A DNA stretch of 64,000 bases, from positions 1,674,001 to 1,738,000 of the forward strand of contig JAWWNJ010000021.1 of the NCBI GenBank assembly GCA_037176885.1, in the 5' to 3' direction. Shown here one piece after another: positions 9,990 through 22,654 of this stretch; positions within the stretch are counted from its first letter, which is position 1, and every line of letters begins with the position of its first letter. Position numbers and translations under genes: made by a program. The notes beneath the pieces were generated by a model. It did not search any database and had not been told where the DNA came from. It worked only from the letters and a program-made list of their open reading frames with translations. Source of the stretch: Favolaschia claudopus (taxonomy: Eukaryota > Basidiomycota > Agaricomycetes > Agaricales > Mycenaceae).

Positions 9990-10582
9990 AGTCGAAGCTG
10001 TCATAACCCATAGCTCCCATAACCCATAATCTCCCTTGACCCATACATTTTTGGGGTTTTTGACCGGTTTTTGGCTGGGATAACCCATAAATCTATCATA
10101 TCCTCCATAATCGCCTTCATAATCGACCTCTTAATCGCCTCGAAAACTCTACTCTGACCGTCCCTATTCACTGGTGGAGCAAAATGCCAAAAATAGCCCA
10201 ATTTGAGGCCAGAGTGGAGCCATACAGTGCCAACCGCCACCTTTTCGGCACACGTGCCGTGAGTGATCGGCTGAGAATTAGAGTTCAAAAACCAAAGTTT
10301 TTGGAAGGAAACCGATGAAAACAATGCGATTCACGTTAAGACCTCATTTTCTTACGTAATCGGTCTTTTTTTTCGGCTGTTAAACCAAAATTTCCTACAT
10401 TTTTTTGCCCTTTTCTCTGCTCCTGGCGGTCTAAAGATCTAAACCTTGATCTACTTACCGTGAAAGCACAAGAAATAGACATTCTGCCTCGGTCCGAGGC
10501 TCTATGCACCGGTAAACAGTGTGTGGCTGTGCAATCGGTCATTTTTTTTTGGGTCCGAAAACTGAAATTTGATGCTACTTAC
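9990..10582. other. Repeat with ATAACCCATA motifs, no gene
   Basis: The first 130 bp contains several (AT)AACCCATA words (10013-10100) after CAGTCGAAGCTG, resembling the end of an inactive element. The rest is AT-rich with T-runs. No second end was found. Confidence 0.45.
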
Positions 10583-10935
10583 AGCCGTTTTGGAAACAAT
10601 AGAGGCTTTGCGGAAGCCACCAGAAGCCACCGGGTGGCTCCGACGGCATGCGGCAACAGTGGCTCCACACTGACATCATAGTCTGGTGGCAGCTCTGGCG
10701 GCTCAAGTTAAGAGTTAAACAGCACATTTCTTGTGCACGAACCCGTTCTCCGACCAGCGGCGTCAGGGGGAGGTTCAGAGGGACATGTAGAGTGGTCGTG
10801 GGCACAAAAATCGGTGAAAAAACTGCTGGTCTTTTGGCAGCGCGAGCCACTGCCGCCGCATGCCTGTGGAGCCACCCGGTGGCTTCCGGTGGCTTCCGCA
10901 AAGCCTCTAATATACGGGTTTTGATCGAGTGGTGC
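10583..10935. mobile_element. MITE related to the 1.3-kb element
   Basis: The left end CAGCCGTTTTGGAAACAATAGA resembles the right end of the element at 1307-1845 read outward. An inner inverted repeat carries GAGGCTTTGCGGAAGCCACC in both arms (about 10604 and 10885-10905) and a GGCATGCGG core. The right outer end is degenerate, so the exact limit and target duplication are not defined. Confidence 0.6.
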
Positions 10936-11027
10936 TCAGGCTAATGGTTCTGATTTTTTTTGGGGGCGAGTGGAATTGATGGACTCGGAACCGTGTGAAC
11001 TGAAGCTGATGGTATTCCTGCCTTTAG

Positions 11028-11302
11028 TGGTGGGGGACGTGACTTTGTGACAAATTTTTATGGACAATGTTGTGACGCTAATAACTTGTGCGACAGTCAC
11101 CCAAATGTCTTGATCTTGCAGAAATGGCATCCTTTTGAGGAGTAGAACAGATTGGATGGACCGGTTTTACCCTCCGTTGACTTTCGTGATTTTGGCCACG
11201 AATTTGGCCATCCTAAAGCGGAATTTGATCCGAAACGCCTCTGCCGGGGCGAATTTTATGCCCCATCAATTTGCCATCAATGGTCAATCTGCCTCCAGAT
11301 AT
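11028..11302 (+). mobile_element. Truncated copy of the TA MITE
   Basis: This begins TGGTGGGGGACGTGACTTTG and follows the first 270 bp or so of the element at 6897-7410, then ends where DIRS-like coding sequence begins. The right terminal repeat is missing. Confidence 0.8.
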
Positions 11303-11305
11303 AAG

Positions 11306-12980
11306 GTAGACCCAGTCCACCCCACCCTCGGCTGAGCGTGAGGCTGACCGTGTCGTCAGAGAGGCAGAGAAAGCCAAGGCAGCCCGTCCTATATTCGGGA
11401 CGCAGCTCATGGCCAACCCGCGCATCGTTTCCGCTGTCGCAACTGGTGAGACCCCGATCCCTGACATCTTCCATGTTTCTCTTCACCATAAGATATATTT
11501 TCCTCTTCACTGGTGGAGCGACAAGATACTCCGACAAGCCTTCGACTTTCCTCACTCTTGCTTCACTCCATCCCAACCACCACCATCACTGCCGTCCAAA
11601 CCTCCACCCTGATAGCTCCGCCATCCGTCATGGTCGTAAACGTCGCCAAGGCGCTCAAAGAACTGGGTGAAGAAGATGCAGCTCAACTTACCCCTGGTCT
11701 TTGGCGTCAATCCGCTCGCAACCTCCTCAATTCGTTCAAGCTCCTGTGCCCGCCGCTAGACCCCGCTAACCCCTCCGGCCCGAAGTACACTCACGCCTCG
11801 GAATTCGAGAAACACGTACTGTTCTTCACCAACCTTGATTGTTTTGAGGAGTCCATGTCGATCTGGGGCCCTGTTGAGCAAAAGCTCCGCTATGAGCTCT
11901 TCCGAGACGGCATATTTGACCACCGTCTTTGGGAGCAGCGCATTGGTATTGCACAGAGCACTCATGATTACATACGCTCCCTCGGCATGACCCCCTCGTC
12001 GCTACCGCCCGCTACACCTACGTCCTCGCCTTCCAAGCGCGCCCTGCATGACGATCAGAATCCGTCTTCCACAAAGCAGCCCCGGCGTACTCGAGGCGAC
12101 GAACCGCGGGGTGGTCCTCCAACCAACCGCGAGGGATCCGTTGCTCGGGATCGCACCCCCTGCTGCCTCATCTGCGCAGGGCCGCACATGGCACAAGATC
12201 ACTCCTCCACAAAAGCCACATTTCAAGACGGGTCAGATCATTTCTCCCGACTTCTCGTCGAAACTCGCGACATTCGCACCATCAAAGCTTTTCGTGGCCA
12301 AGGCTCAAAGTCCCTCTGCATCGGCTTCAACATCAACAAGTCCTGCACTGTTGCTCATGACGCAGACCGAGTCCATGCCTGCTCCCTCTGCGGCGGCGAT
12401 CACCCCGCCCTGGCAAGACATTCCATGTGTCGAAGAGTACGAGACGGGGTCATCATACCCTGATTTTGTGCCTCATCCACTTTCTTTTCTTGAGCACACC
12501 TCTAACCCTACACCTACTACTCTCCCATATCCTGACTTGCTCCCGACAGTGCATCTACGTCCGCACCCGCACGGCGCGAACGACTTCTCCTCGTTGCTTG
12601 ACCGCGTGGTGCAGCCGTACGATGTCAACACGTTTCAAGCACTGTTAGAGAAGCACGATCTCAGCCTATCCCCACCTCATCCGCAATCTGCGCTATGGCT
12701 TCCCTCTTGATCGTCTTCCTCGCCTCTCCTCTACGGTCATCATTCCCAACCATCCCTCAGCCTTGTCGGAACGCGAGACTGTCTTGGAGTACCTGCGCAC
12801 CGAGCTCGAAGCCGGACGCATGGAGGGTCCATTCTCGCGGTCCGAGATGGAAATGGTCTGCCGTGGCGCCTTTTACGCCTCACCCCTCATCGTTGCTTCT
12901 CACGATGAGGGTCCAGATTTGCCGCCGAAGAAGAGAGTTTGCCGGAACCTCTCAAAGGGTAGCAAGATGGGCTCGGTCAC
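11306..12980 (+). pseudogene. DIRS-like retroelement: gag-like ORF and start of RT
   Basis: Coding segments in shifting frames run READRVVREAEKAKAARPIF (11337 on), IYFPLHWWSDKILRQAFDFP, then MVVNVAKALKELGEEDAAQL from 11630. A Cys/His-rich stretch follows (CCLICAGPHMAQDH; CIGFNINKSC; HACSLCGGDHPALARHSMC, about 12167-12430). Next comes an RT entry region: RNLRYGFPLDRL, SALSERETVLEYLRTELEAG, GRMEGPFSRSEME and FYASPLIVASHDEG (12680-12910). These blocks are characteristic of fungal DIRS-type (tyrosine-recombinase) retroelements. At least two frameshifts are present. The element stops abruptly after SKGSKMGSV, where the tandem array begins, so the RT core, RNase H and recombinase are absent. Confidence 0.65.
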
Positions 12981-13020
12981 GGTGTGTGTTGCTGCCCAAA
13001 AGAATTGCAAAAAAATGTCC

Positions 13021-13055
13021 AAAAAGGGAAAGAGAAGGAGAGGGAAAAGGGGGGA
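13021..13055 (+). other. 35-nt polypurine tract, one per array unit
   Basis: An uninterrupted run of A and G starts AAAAAGGGAAAGAGAAGG. It recurs at the same place in each full unit (for example from 14503 and 15985) and is intact in the diverged last unit. Confidence 0.9.
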
Positions 13056-14332
13056 TTTCAAGAGTTTTGGATGTACTCTGGCCATAAATTTCGCGATTGC
13101 GCCTCAAAGTTCTCGTGAAATGCTAGCACTCAGTGCCGAGATGCCGAGGTAGAAGTGTCGGCCCGGCAGAGCAACATTCTAAGTTGATTTGTTCAAATGT
13201 AGCACGGATTCCCGCAGAACGGTTTGCTATACAAGGTAGTCAATCGTTGAAGATAGTACATCAGAACACGCAGAATTACCTCTGTTGCAACTTGAACTGA
13301 ACTCAAAAAACAAGACCGCAATACGATTCATTATTCATAGCTAATTTTGGATGTTGAACATCCAACGCAACTGACTTGAATCAAGCCCTGGTGGTGGTGC
13401 TCCTGTTCATTTGTAGTACATTACCCACAAAGGTATCTGTATACTCCACACTGTCATCATGCAAACACAGTCAAGCCGTGAATTACTTAAACACATTGAT
13501 AATGACGGTGTTTACTTTCAACCCCAGATATACTATAGGATGATTGTGTCAGAGACCATATCTGCCTAGTATTACTGCCTACGACACACAAGTAGATAGC
13601 TAAACCCATCTATACAAGGATCGAAACCATTTATGAATTGGTGGAAGGAGCTGCGTTTACAGGTTTCGTTTTAGTTGGTTTCGGTGTAATGCTTCTTCAA
13701 CATAGCTGCAAATCGTATTCTGAGTACTAATTACAACCTCATTCTGTTTGATTCTGCTTATCAGAGCTCTCTGTCTGCTCCCAGGTAGCCAGAACAAAAT
13801 TGTTTCGAAATGCTCCTGAATATCAATATATCAGTCATTCGGAGGCTGAAAAAATTCCAAAAAGCCTCCCATACACCTCAAGCTCCTGTAGCCTCACATT
13901 AAGGTGCAGATTCTCTCAAGATGCTTCAAAATGGATGGAAATTGAGCCATTTTGTGAGTTGAACCAGTCTTACATAATGCTCAGCAACCTTTGTAAAAAT
14001 TCCTGCAAAGACTGTGGTCGAGTTGAGTGTGAAGGGCGAGATTCATCTCATCCTGAAGTACCTTGTGCCGGTGCTGTTTGGAGTGTAACAATTTCAACTA
14101 GATTTACCCTGTAAATGAATGATTTGATCATGTTGCTTGACAATGCTGTAAATTGGAATGAGTAGTTAATATTGTCTATGCTATGCCATTTTTTTGTATA
14201 TATACCACTGCACACCAACCTTGAACTGTGGGTGTTTGACATTATTCACTACTATAGGATTTACGAGGCCATGGGAATAGATTCCCCTATTAGGTCGCAA
14301 ATTGAGAGGTGATATCAATCATTGCCTCTTCT

Positions 14333-14395
14333 GGTTGCTCCCAAAATGGCAGCAACCCGTTTAGGTTGCTACCAAAAAAGGCAGCAACCTAAACG
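14333..14395. repeat. Overlapping hairpins in each array unit
   Basis: CGTTTAGGTTGCT (14358-14370) pairs perfectly with AGCAACCTAAACG (14383-14395) around an A-rich loop. Just upstream, GGTTGCT...AGCAACC (about 14333-14357) forms a second stem from the same word, so alternative pairings are possible. The structure recurs in every complete unit end. Confidence 0.85.
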
Positions 14396-17300
14396 AGTTG
14401 CTGACTTTTAAGGAAATTTGATGCAACACACACCAGAACCGCGCCGATCTCGGCTCGGTCACGGTGTGTGTTGCTGCCCAAAAGAATTGCAAAAAAATGT
14501 CCAAAAAGGGAAAGAGAAGGAGAGGGAAAAGGGGGGATTTCAAGAGTTTTGGATGTACTCTGGCCATAAATTTCGCGATTGCGCCTCAAAGTTCTCGTGA
14601 AATGCTAGCACTCAGTGCCGAGATGCCGAGGTAGAAGTGTCGGCCCGGCAGAGCAACATTCTAAGTTGATTTGTTCAAATGTAGCACGGATTCCCGCAGA
14701 ACGGTTTGCTATACAAGGTAGTCAATCGTTGAAGATAGTACATCAGAACACGCAGAATTACCTCTGTTGCAACTTGAACTGAACTCAAAAAACAAGACCG
14801 CAATACGATTCATTATTCATAGCTAATTTTGGATGTTGAACATCCAACGCAACTGACTTGAATCAAGCCCTGGTGGTGGTGCTCCTGTTCATTTGTAGTA
14901 CATTACCCACAAAGGTATCTGTATACTCCACACTGTCATCATGCAAACACAGTCAAGCCGTGAATTACTTAAACACATTGATAATGACGGTGTTTACTTT
15001 CAACCCCAGATATACTATAGGATGATTGTGTCAGAGACCATATCTGCCTAGTATTACTGCCTAAGACACACAAGTAGATAGCTAAACCCATCTATACAAG
15101 GATCGAAACCATTTATGAATTGGTGGAAGGAGCTGCGTTTACAGGTTTCGTTTTAGTTGGTTTCGGTGTAATGCTTCTTCAACATAGCTGCAAATCGTAT
15201 TCTGAGTACTAATTACAACCTCATTCTGTTTGATTCTGCTTATCAGAGCTCTCTGTCTGCTCCCAGGTAGCCAGAACAAAATTGTTTCGAAATGCTCCTG
15301 AATATCAATATATCAGTCATTCGGAGGCTGAAAAAATTCCAAAAAGCCTCCCATACACCTCAAGCTCCTGTAGCCTCACATTAAGGTGCAGATTCTCTCA
15401 AGATGCTTCAAAATGGATGGAAATTGAGCCATTTTGTGAGTTGAACCAGTCTTACATAATGCTCAGCAACCTTTGTAAAAATTCCTGCAAAGACTGTGGT
15501 CGAGTTGAGTGTGAAGGGCGAGATTCATCTCATCCTGAAGTACCTTGTGCCGGTGCTGTTTGGAGTGTAACAATTTCAACTAGATTTACCCTGTAAATGA
15601 ATGATTTGATCATGTTGCTTGACAATGCTGTAAATTGGAATGAGTAGTTAATATTGTCTATGCTATGCCATTTTTTTGTATATATACCACTGCACACCAA
15701 CCTTGAACTGTGGGTGTTTGACATTATTCACTACTATAGGATTTACGAGGCCATGGGAATAGATTCCCCTATTAGGTCGCAAATTGAGAGGTGATATCAA
15801 TCATTGCCTCTTCTGGTTGCTCCCAAAATGGCAGCAACCCGTTTAGGTTGCTACCAAAAAAGGCAGCAACCTAAACGAGTTGCTGACTTTTAAGGAAATT
15901 TGATGCAACACACACCAGAACCGCGCCGATCTCGGCTCGGTCACGGTGTGTGTTGCTGCCCAAAAGAATTGCAAAAAAATGTCCAAAAAGGGAAAGAGAA
16001 GGAGAGGGAAAAGGGGGGATTTCAAGAGTTTTGGATGTACTCTGGCCATAAATTTCGCGATTGCGCCTCAAAGTTCTCGTGAAATGCTAGCACTCAGTGC
16101 CGAGATGCCGAGGTAGAAGTGTCGGCCCGGCAGAGCAACATTCTAAGTTGATTTGTTCAAATGTAGCACGGATTCCCGCAGAACGGTTTGCTATACAAGG
16201 TAGTCAATCGTTGAAGATAGTACATCAGAACACGCAGAATTACCTCTGTTGCAACTTGAACTGAACTCAAAAAACAAGACCGCAATACGATTCATTATTC
16301 ATAGCTAATTTTGGATGTTGAACATCCAACGCAACTGACTTGAATCAAGCCCTGGTGGTGGTGCTCCTGTTCATTTGTAGTACATTACCCACAAAGGTAT
16401 CTGTATACTCCACACTGTCATCATGCAAACACAGTCAAGCCGTGAATTACTTAAACACATTGATAATGACGGTGTTTACTTTCAACCCCAGATATACTAT
16501 AGGATGATTGTGTCAGAGACCATATCTGCCTAGTATTACTGCCTACGACACACAAGTAGATAGCTAAACCCATCTATACAAGGATCGAAACCATTTATGA
16601 ATTGGTGGAAGGAGCTGCGTTTACAGGTTTCGTTTTAGTTGGTTTCGGTGTAATGCTTCTTCAACATAGCTGCAAATCGTATTCTGAGTACTAATTACAA
16701 CCTCATTCTGTTTGATTCTGCTTATCAGAGCTCTCTGTCTGCTCCCAGGTAGCCAGAACAAAATTGTTTCGAAATGCTCCTGAATATCAATATATCAGTC
16801 ATTCGGAGGCTGAAAAAATTCCAAAAAGCCTCCCATACACCTCAAGCTCCTGTAGCCTCACATTAAGGTGCAGATTCTCTCAAGATGCTTCAAAATGGAT
16901 GGAAATTGAGCCATTTTGTGAGTTGAACCAGTCTTACATAATGCTCAGCAACCTTTGTAAAAATTCCTGCAAAGACTGTGGTCGAGTTGAGTGTGAAGGG
17001 CGAGATTCATCTCATCCTGAAGTACCTTGTGCCGGTGCTGTTTGGAGTGTAACAATTTCAACTAGATTTACCCTGTAAATGAATGATTTGATCATGTTGC
17101 TTGACAATGCTGTAAATTGGAATGAGTAGTTAATATTGTCTATGCTATGCCATTTTTTTGTATATATACCACTGCACACCAACCTTGAACTGTGGGTGTT
17201 TGACATTATTCACTACTATAGGATTTACGAGGCCATGGGAATAGATTCCCCTATTAGGTCGCAAATTGAGAGGTGATATCAATCATTGCCTCTTCTGGTT

Positions 17301-17396
17301 GCTCCCAAAATGGCAGCAACCCGTTTAGGTTGCTACCAAAAAGGCAGCAACCTAAACGAGTTGCTGACTTTTAAGGAAATTTGATGCAACACACAC

Positions 17397-17985
17397 GCCT
17401 CCCATACACCTCAAGCTCCTGTAGCCTCACATTAAGGTGCAGATTCTCTCAAGATGCTTCAAAATGGATGGAAATTGAGCCATTTTGTGAGTTGAACCAG
17501 TCTTACATAATGCTCAGCAACCTTTGTAAAAATTCCTGCAAAGACTGTGGTCGAGTTGAGTGTGAAGGGCGAGATTCATCTCATCCTGAAGTACCTTGTG
17601 CCGGTGCTGTTTGGAGTGTAACAATTTCAACTAGATTTACCCTGTAAATGAATGATTTGATCATGTTGCTTGACAATGCTGTAAATTGGAATGAGTAGTT
17701 AATATTGTCTATGCTATGCCATTTTTTTGTATATATACCACTGCACACCAACCTTGAACTGTGGGTGTTTGACATTATTCACTACTATAGGATTTACGAG
17801 GCCATGGGAATAGATTCCCCTATTAGGTCGCAAATTGAGAGGTGATATCAATCATTGCCTCTTCTGGTTGCTCCCAAAATGGCAGCAACCCGTTTAGGTT
17901 GCTACCAAAAAAGGCAGCAACCTAAACGAGTTGCTGACTTTTAAGGAAATTTGATGCAACACACACCAGAACCGCGCCGATCTCG
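17397..17985. repeat. Truncated array unit (deletion of about 0.9 kb)
   Basis: At 17396/17397 the sequence passes from ACACAC at one unit end straight into GCCTCCCATACACC, which lies about 893 bp inside a normal unit. About 912 bp is missing; the 3' part of the unit is intact. Confidence 0.9.
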
Positions 17986-20900
17986 GCTCGGTCACGGTGT
18001 GTGTTGCTGCCCAAAAGAATTGCAAAAAAATGTCCAAAAAGGGAAAGAGAAGGAGAGGGAAAAGGGGGGATTTCAAGAGTTTTGGATGTACTCTGGCCAT
18101 AAATTTCGCGATTGCGCCTCAAAGTTCTCGTGAAATGCTAGCACTCAGTGCCGAGATGCCGAGGTAGAAGTGTCGGCCCGGCAGAGCAACATTCTAAGTT
18201 GATTTGTTCAAATGTAGCACGGATTCCCGCAGAACGGTTTGCTATACAAGGTAGTCAATCGTTGAAGATAGTACATCAGAACACGCAGAATTACCTCTGT
18301 TGCAACTTGAACTGAACTCAAAAAACAAGACCGCAATACGATTCATTATTCATAGCTAATTTTGGATGTTGAACATCCAACGCAACTGACTTGAATCAAG
18401 CCCTGGTGGTGGTGCTCCTGTTCATTTGTAGTACATTACCCACAAAGGTATCTGTATACTCCACACTGTCATCATGCAAACACAGTCAAGCCGTGAATTA
18501 CTTAAACACATTGATAATGACGGTGTTTACTTTCAACCCCAGATATACTATAGGATGATTGTGTCAGAGACCATATCTGCCTAGTATTACTGCCTAAGAC
18601 ACACAAGTAGATAGCTAAACCCATCTATACAAGGATCGAAACCATTTATGAATTGGTGGAAGGAGCTGCGTTTACAGGTTTCGTTTTAGTTGGTTTCGGT
18701 GTAATGCTTCTTCAACATAGCTGCAAATCGTATTCTGAGTACTAATTACAACCTCATTCTGTTTGATTCTGCTTATCAGAGCTCTCTGTCTGCTCCCAGG
18801 TAGCCAGAACAAAATTGTTTCGAAATGCTCCTGAATATCAATATATCAGTCATTCGGAGGCTGAAAAAATTCCAAAAAGCCTCCCATACACCTCAAGCTC
18901 CTGTAGCCTCACATTAAGGTGCAGATTCTCTCAAGATGCTTCAAAATGGATGGAAATTGAGCCATTTTGTGAGTTGAACCAGTCTTACATAATGCTCAGC
19001 AACCTTTGTAAAAATTCCTGCAAAGACTGTGGTCGAGTTGAGTGTGAAGGGCGAGATTCATCTCATCCTGAAGTACCTTGTGCCGGTGCTGTTTGGAGTG
19101 TAACAATTTCAACTAGATTTACCCTGTAAATGAATGATTTGATCATGTTGCTTGACAATGCTGTAAATTGGAATGAGTAGTTAATATTGTCTATGCTATG
19201 CCATTTTTTTGTATATATACCACTGCACACCAACCTTGAACTGTGGGTGTTTGACATTATTCACTACTATAGGATTTACGAGGCCATGGGAATAGATTCC
19301 CCTATTAGGTCGCAAATTGAGAGGTGATATCAATCATTGCCTCTTCTGGTTGCTCCCAAAATGGCAGCAACCCGTTTAGGTTGCTACCAAAAAAGGCAGC
19401 AACCTAAACGAGTTGCTGACTTTTAAGGAAATTTGATGCAACACACACCAGAACCGCGCCGATCTCGGCTCGGTCACGGTGTGTGTTGCTGCCCAAAAGA
19501 ATTGCAAAAAAATGTCCAAAAAGGGAAAGAGAAGGAGAGGGAAAAGGGGGGATTTCAAGAGTTTTGGATGTACTCTGGCCATAAATTTCGCGATTGCGCC
19601 TCAAAGTTCTCGTGAAATGCTAGCACTCAGTGCCGAGATGCCGAGGTAGAAGTGTCGGCCCGGCAGAGCAACATTCTAAGTTGATTTGTTCAAATGTAGC
19701 ACGGATTCCCGCAGAACGGTTTGCTATACAAGGTAGTCAATCGTTGAAGATAGTACATCAGAACACGCAGAATTACCTCTGTTGCAACTTGAACTGAACT
19801 CAAAAAACAAGACCGCAATACGATTCATTATTCATAGCTAATTTTGGATGTTGAACATCCAACGCAACTGACTTGAATCAAGCCCTGGTGGTGGTGCTCC
19901 TGTTCATTTGTAGTACATTACCCACAAAGGTATCTGTATACTCCACACTGTCATCATGCAAACACAGTCAAGCCGTGAATTACTTAAACACATTGATAAT
20001 GACGGTGTTTACTTTCAACCCCAGATATACTATAGGATGATTGTGTCAGAGACCATATCTGCCTAGTATTACTGCCTAAGACACACAAGTAGATAGCTAA
20101 ACCCATCTATACAAGGATCGAAACCATTTATGAATTGGTGGAAGGAGCTGCGTTTACAGGTTTCGTTTTAGTTGGTTTCGGTGTAATGCTTCTTCAACAT
20201 AGCTGCAAATCGTATTCTGAGTACTAATTACAACCTCATTCTGTTTGATTCTGCTTATCAGAGCTCTCTGTCTGCTCCCAGGTAGCCAGAACAAAATTGT
20301 TTCGAAATGCTCCTGAATATCAATATATCAGTCATTCGGAGGCTGAAAAAATTCCAAAAAGCCTCCCATACACCTCAAGCTCCTGTAGCCTCACATTAAG
20401 GTGCAGATTCTCTCAAGATGCTTCAAAATGGATGGAAATTGAGCCATTTTGTGAGTTGAACCAGTCTTACATAATGCTCAGCAACCTTTGTAAAAATTCC
20501 TGCAAAGACTGTGGTCGAGTTGAGTGTGAAGGGCGAGATTCATCTCATCCTGAAGTACCTTGTGCCGGTGCTGTTTGGAGTGTAACAATTTCAACTAGAT
20601 TTACCCTGTAAATGAATGATTTGATCATGTTGCTTGACAATGCTGTAAATTGGAATGAGTAGTTAATATTGTCTATGCTATGCCATTTTTTTGTATATAT
20701 ACCACTGCACACCAACCTTGAACTGTGGGTGTTTGACATTATTCACTACTATAGGATTTACGAGGCCATGGGAATAGATTCCCCTATTAGGTCGCAAATT
20801 GAGAGGTGATATCAATCATTGCCTCTTCTGGTTGCTCCCAAAATGGCAGCAACCCGTTTAGGTTGCTACCAAAAAAGGCAGCAACCTAAACGAGTTGCTG

Positions 20901-22654
20901 ACTTTTAAGGAAATTTGATGCAACACACACCAGAACCGCGCCGATCTCGGCTCGGTCACGGTGTGTGTTGCTGCCCAAAAGAATTGCAAAAAAATGTCCA
21001 AAAAGGGAAAGAGAAGGAGAGGGAAAAGGGGGGATTTCAAGAGTTTTGGATGTACTCTGGCCGTAAATTTCGCGATTGCGCCTCAAAGTTCTCGTGAAAT
21101 GCTAGCACTCAGTGCCGAGATGCCGAGGTAGAAGTGTCGGCCCGGCAGAGCAACATTCTAAGTTGATTTGTTCAAATGTAGCACGGATTCCCGCAGAACG
21201 GTTTGCTATACAAGGTAGTCAATCGTTGAAGATAGTACATCAGAACACGCAGAGGTACCTCTGTTGCAACTTGAACTGAACTCAAAAAACAAGACCGCAA
21301 TACGATTCATTATTCATAGCTAATTTTGGATGTTGAACATCCAACGCAACTGACTTGAATGAAGCCCTGGTGGTGGTGCTCCTGTTCATTTGTAGTACAT
21401 TACCCACAATTTGAAAGGTATCTGTATACTCCACACTGTCATCATGCAAACACAGTCAAGCCGTGAATTACTTAAACACATTGATAAAGACGGTGTTTAC
21501 TTTCAAACCCCAGATATACTATAGGATGATTGTGTTAGAGACCATATCTGCCTAGTATTACTGCCTAAGACACACAAGTAGATAGCTAAACCCATCTATA
21601 CAAGGATCGAAACCATTTATGAATTGGTGGAAGGAGCTCCGTTTACAGGTTTCGTTTTAGTTGGTTTCGGTGTAATGCTTCTTCAACATAGCTGTAAATC
21701 GTATTCTGAGTACTAATTACAACCTCATTCTGTTTGATTCTGCTTATCAGAGCTCTCTGTCTGCTCCCAGGTAGCCAGAACAAAATTGTTTCGAAACACT
21801 CCCTGAATATCAGTATATCAGACATTCGGAGGCTGAAAAAAATCCAAAAAGCCTCCCATACACCTCAAGCTCCTGTAGCCTCACATTAAGGTGCAGATTC
21901 TCTCAGGCTGCTTCAAAATGGATGGAAATTGAGCCGTTTTGTGAGTTGAACCAGTCTTACATAATGCTCAGCAACCTTTGTAAGAATTCCTGCAAAGACT
22001 GTGGTCGAGTTGAGTGTGAAGGGCGAGATTCATCTCATCCTGAAGTACCTTGTGCCGGTGCTGTTTGGAGTGTAACAATTTGAACTAGATTTACCCTGTA
22101 AATGAATGATTTGATCATGTTGCTTGACAATGCTGTAAATTGGAATGAGTAGTTGATATTGTCTATGCTATGCCATTTTTTTTGTATATATACCACTGCA
22201 CACCAACCTTGAACTGTGGGTGTTTGACATTATTCACTACTATAGGATTTACGAGGCCATGGGAATAGATTCCCCTATTAGGTCGCAAATTGACAGGTGA
22301 TATCAATCATTGCCTCTTCTGGTTGCTCCCAAAATGGCAGCAACCCGTTTAGGTTGCTACCAAAAAAGGCAGCAACCTAAACGGGTTGCTGACTTTTAAG
22401 GAAATTTGATGCAACACACACCAGAACCGCGCCGGGTGGTGGACAGACGAGCGCGGTTTATATGTAAGAACAAGGCTGTATGATAAGTATCAGATATCTA
22501 TCAAGGGCCGGAGCGGCGGGGCGGCTACCCGGAATAATTCATATTCTGACAGGCGAAAGGTTGTCCTAGCTCCGCAATAGAAGGCTGAAGTTTTGATTCA
22601 TCCTGTACCTCTTCGACGGAAACACAGCGCAAGCTGGACATGGCGTACCATATA

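Larger units (their letters stand above)
12981..14433. mobile_element. Inverted-repeat element forming the array unit (unit 1)
   Basis: Perfect 12-bp terminal inverted repeats, GGTGTGTGTTGC, extend imperfectly to 19 bp (CGGTnnn before the core). The element is AT-rich and 1453 bp long, with no transposase. It contains a 35-nt purine-only tract near the left end and two overlapping hairpins near the right end. No target duplication is readable because array formation copied the flanks. The superfamily is unknown. Confidence 0.6.
12971..22434. repeat. Tandem array of 1482-bp units
   Basis: Units begin with GCTCGGTCAC at 12971, 14453, 15935, 17986, 19468 and 20950, plus a partial unit at 17397-17985. 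The units before 20950 are almost identical: one C/A position at CCTA(C/A)GACAC and one A-run length change were noticed. The last unit (20950-22434) carries many substitutions and a TTTGA insertion. Each unit holds a 1453-bp element bounded by GGTGTGTGTTGC and GCAACACACACC, plus a 29-bp linker made from the outer flanks. No ORF with recognisable function is present. Flanks are DIRS-like coding DNA (left) and anonymous DNA (right). Confidence 0.96.

Noticed and set aside
13800..14114. A 104-codon + strand frame repeated in five full-length array units (MFRNAPEYQYISHSEAEK...)
   Set aside because: It has no recognisable domain, and its repetition follows from near-identical DNA. The diverged last unit has lost it, so there is no sign of selection for a protein.
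12971..22434. CRISPR array or rDNA-type repeat
   Set aside because: Units are 1.48 kb with 29-bp linkers; there are no short direct repeats with unique spacers and no rRNA-like sequence.
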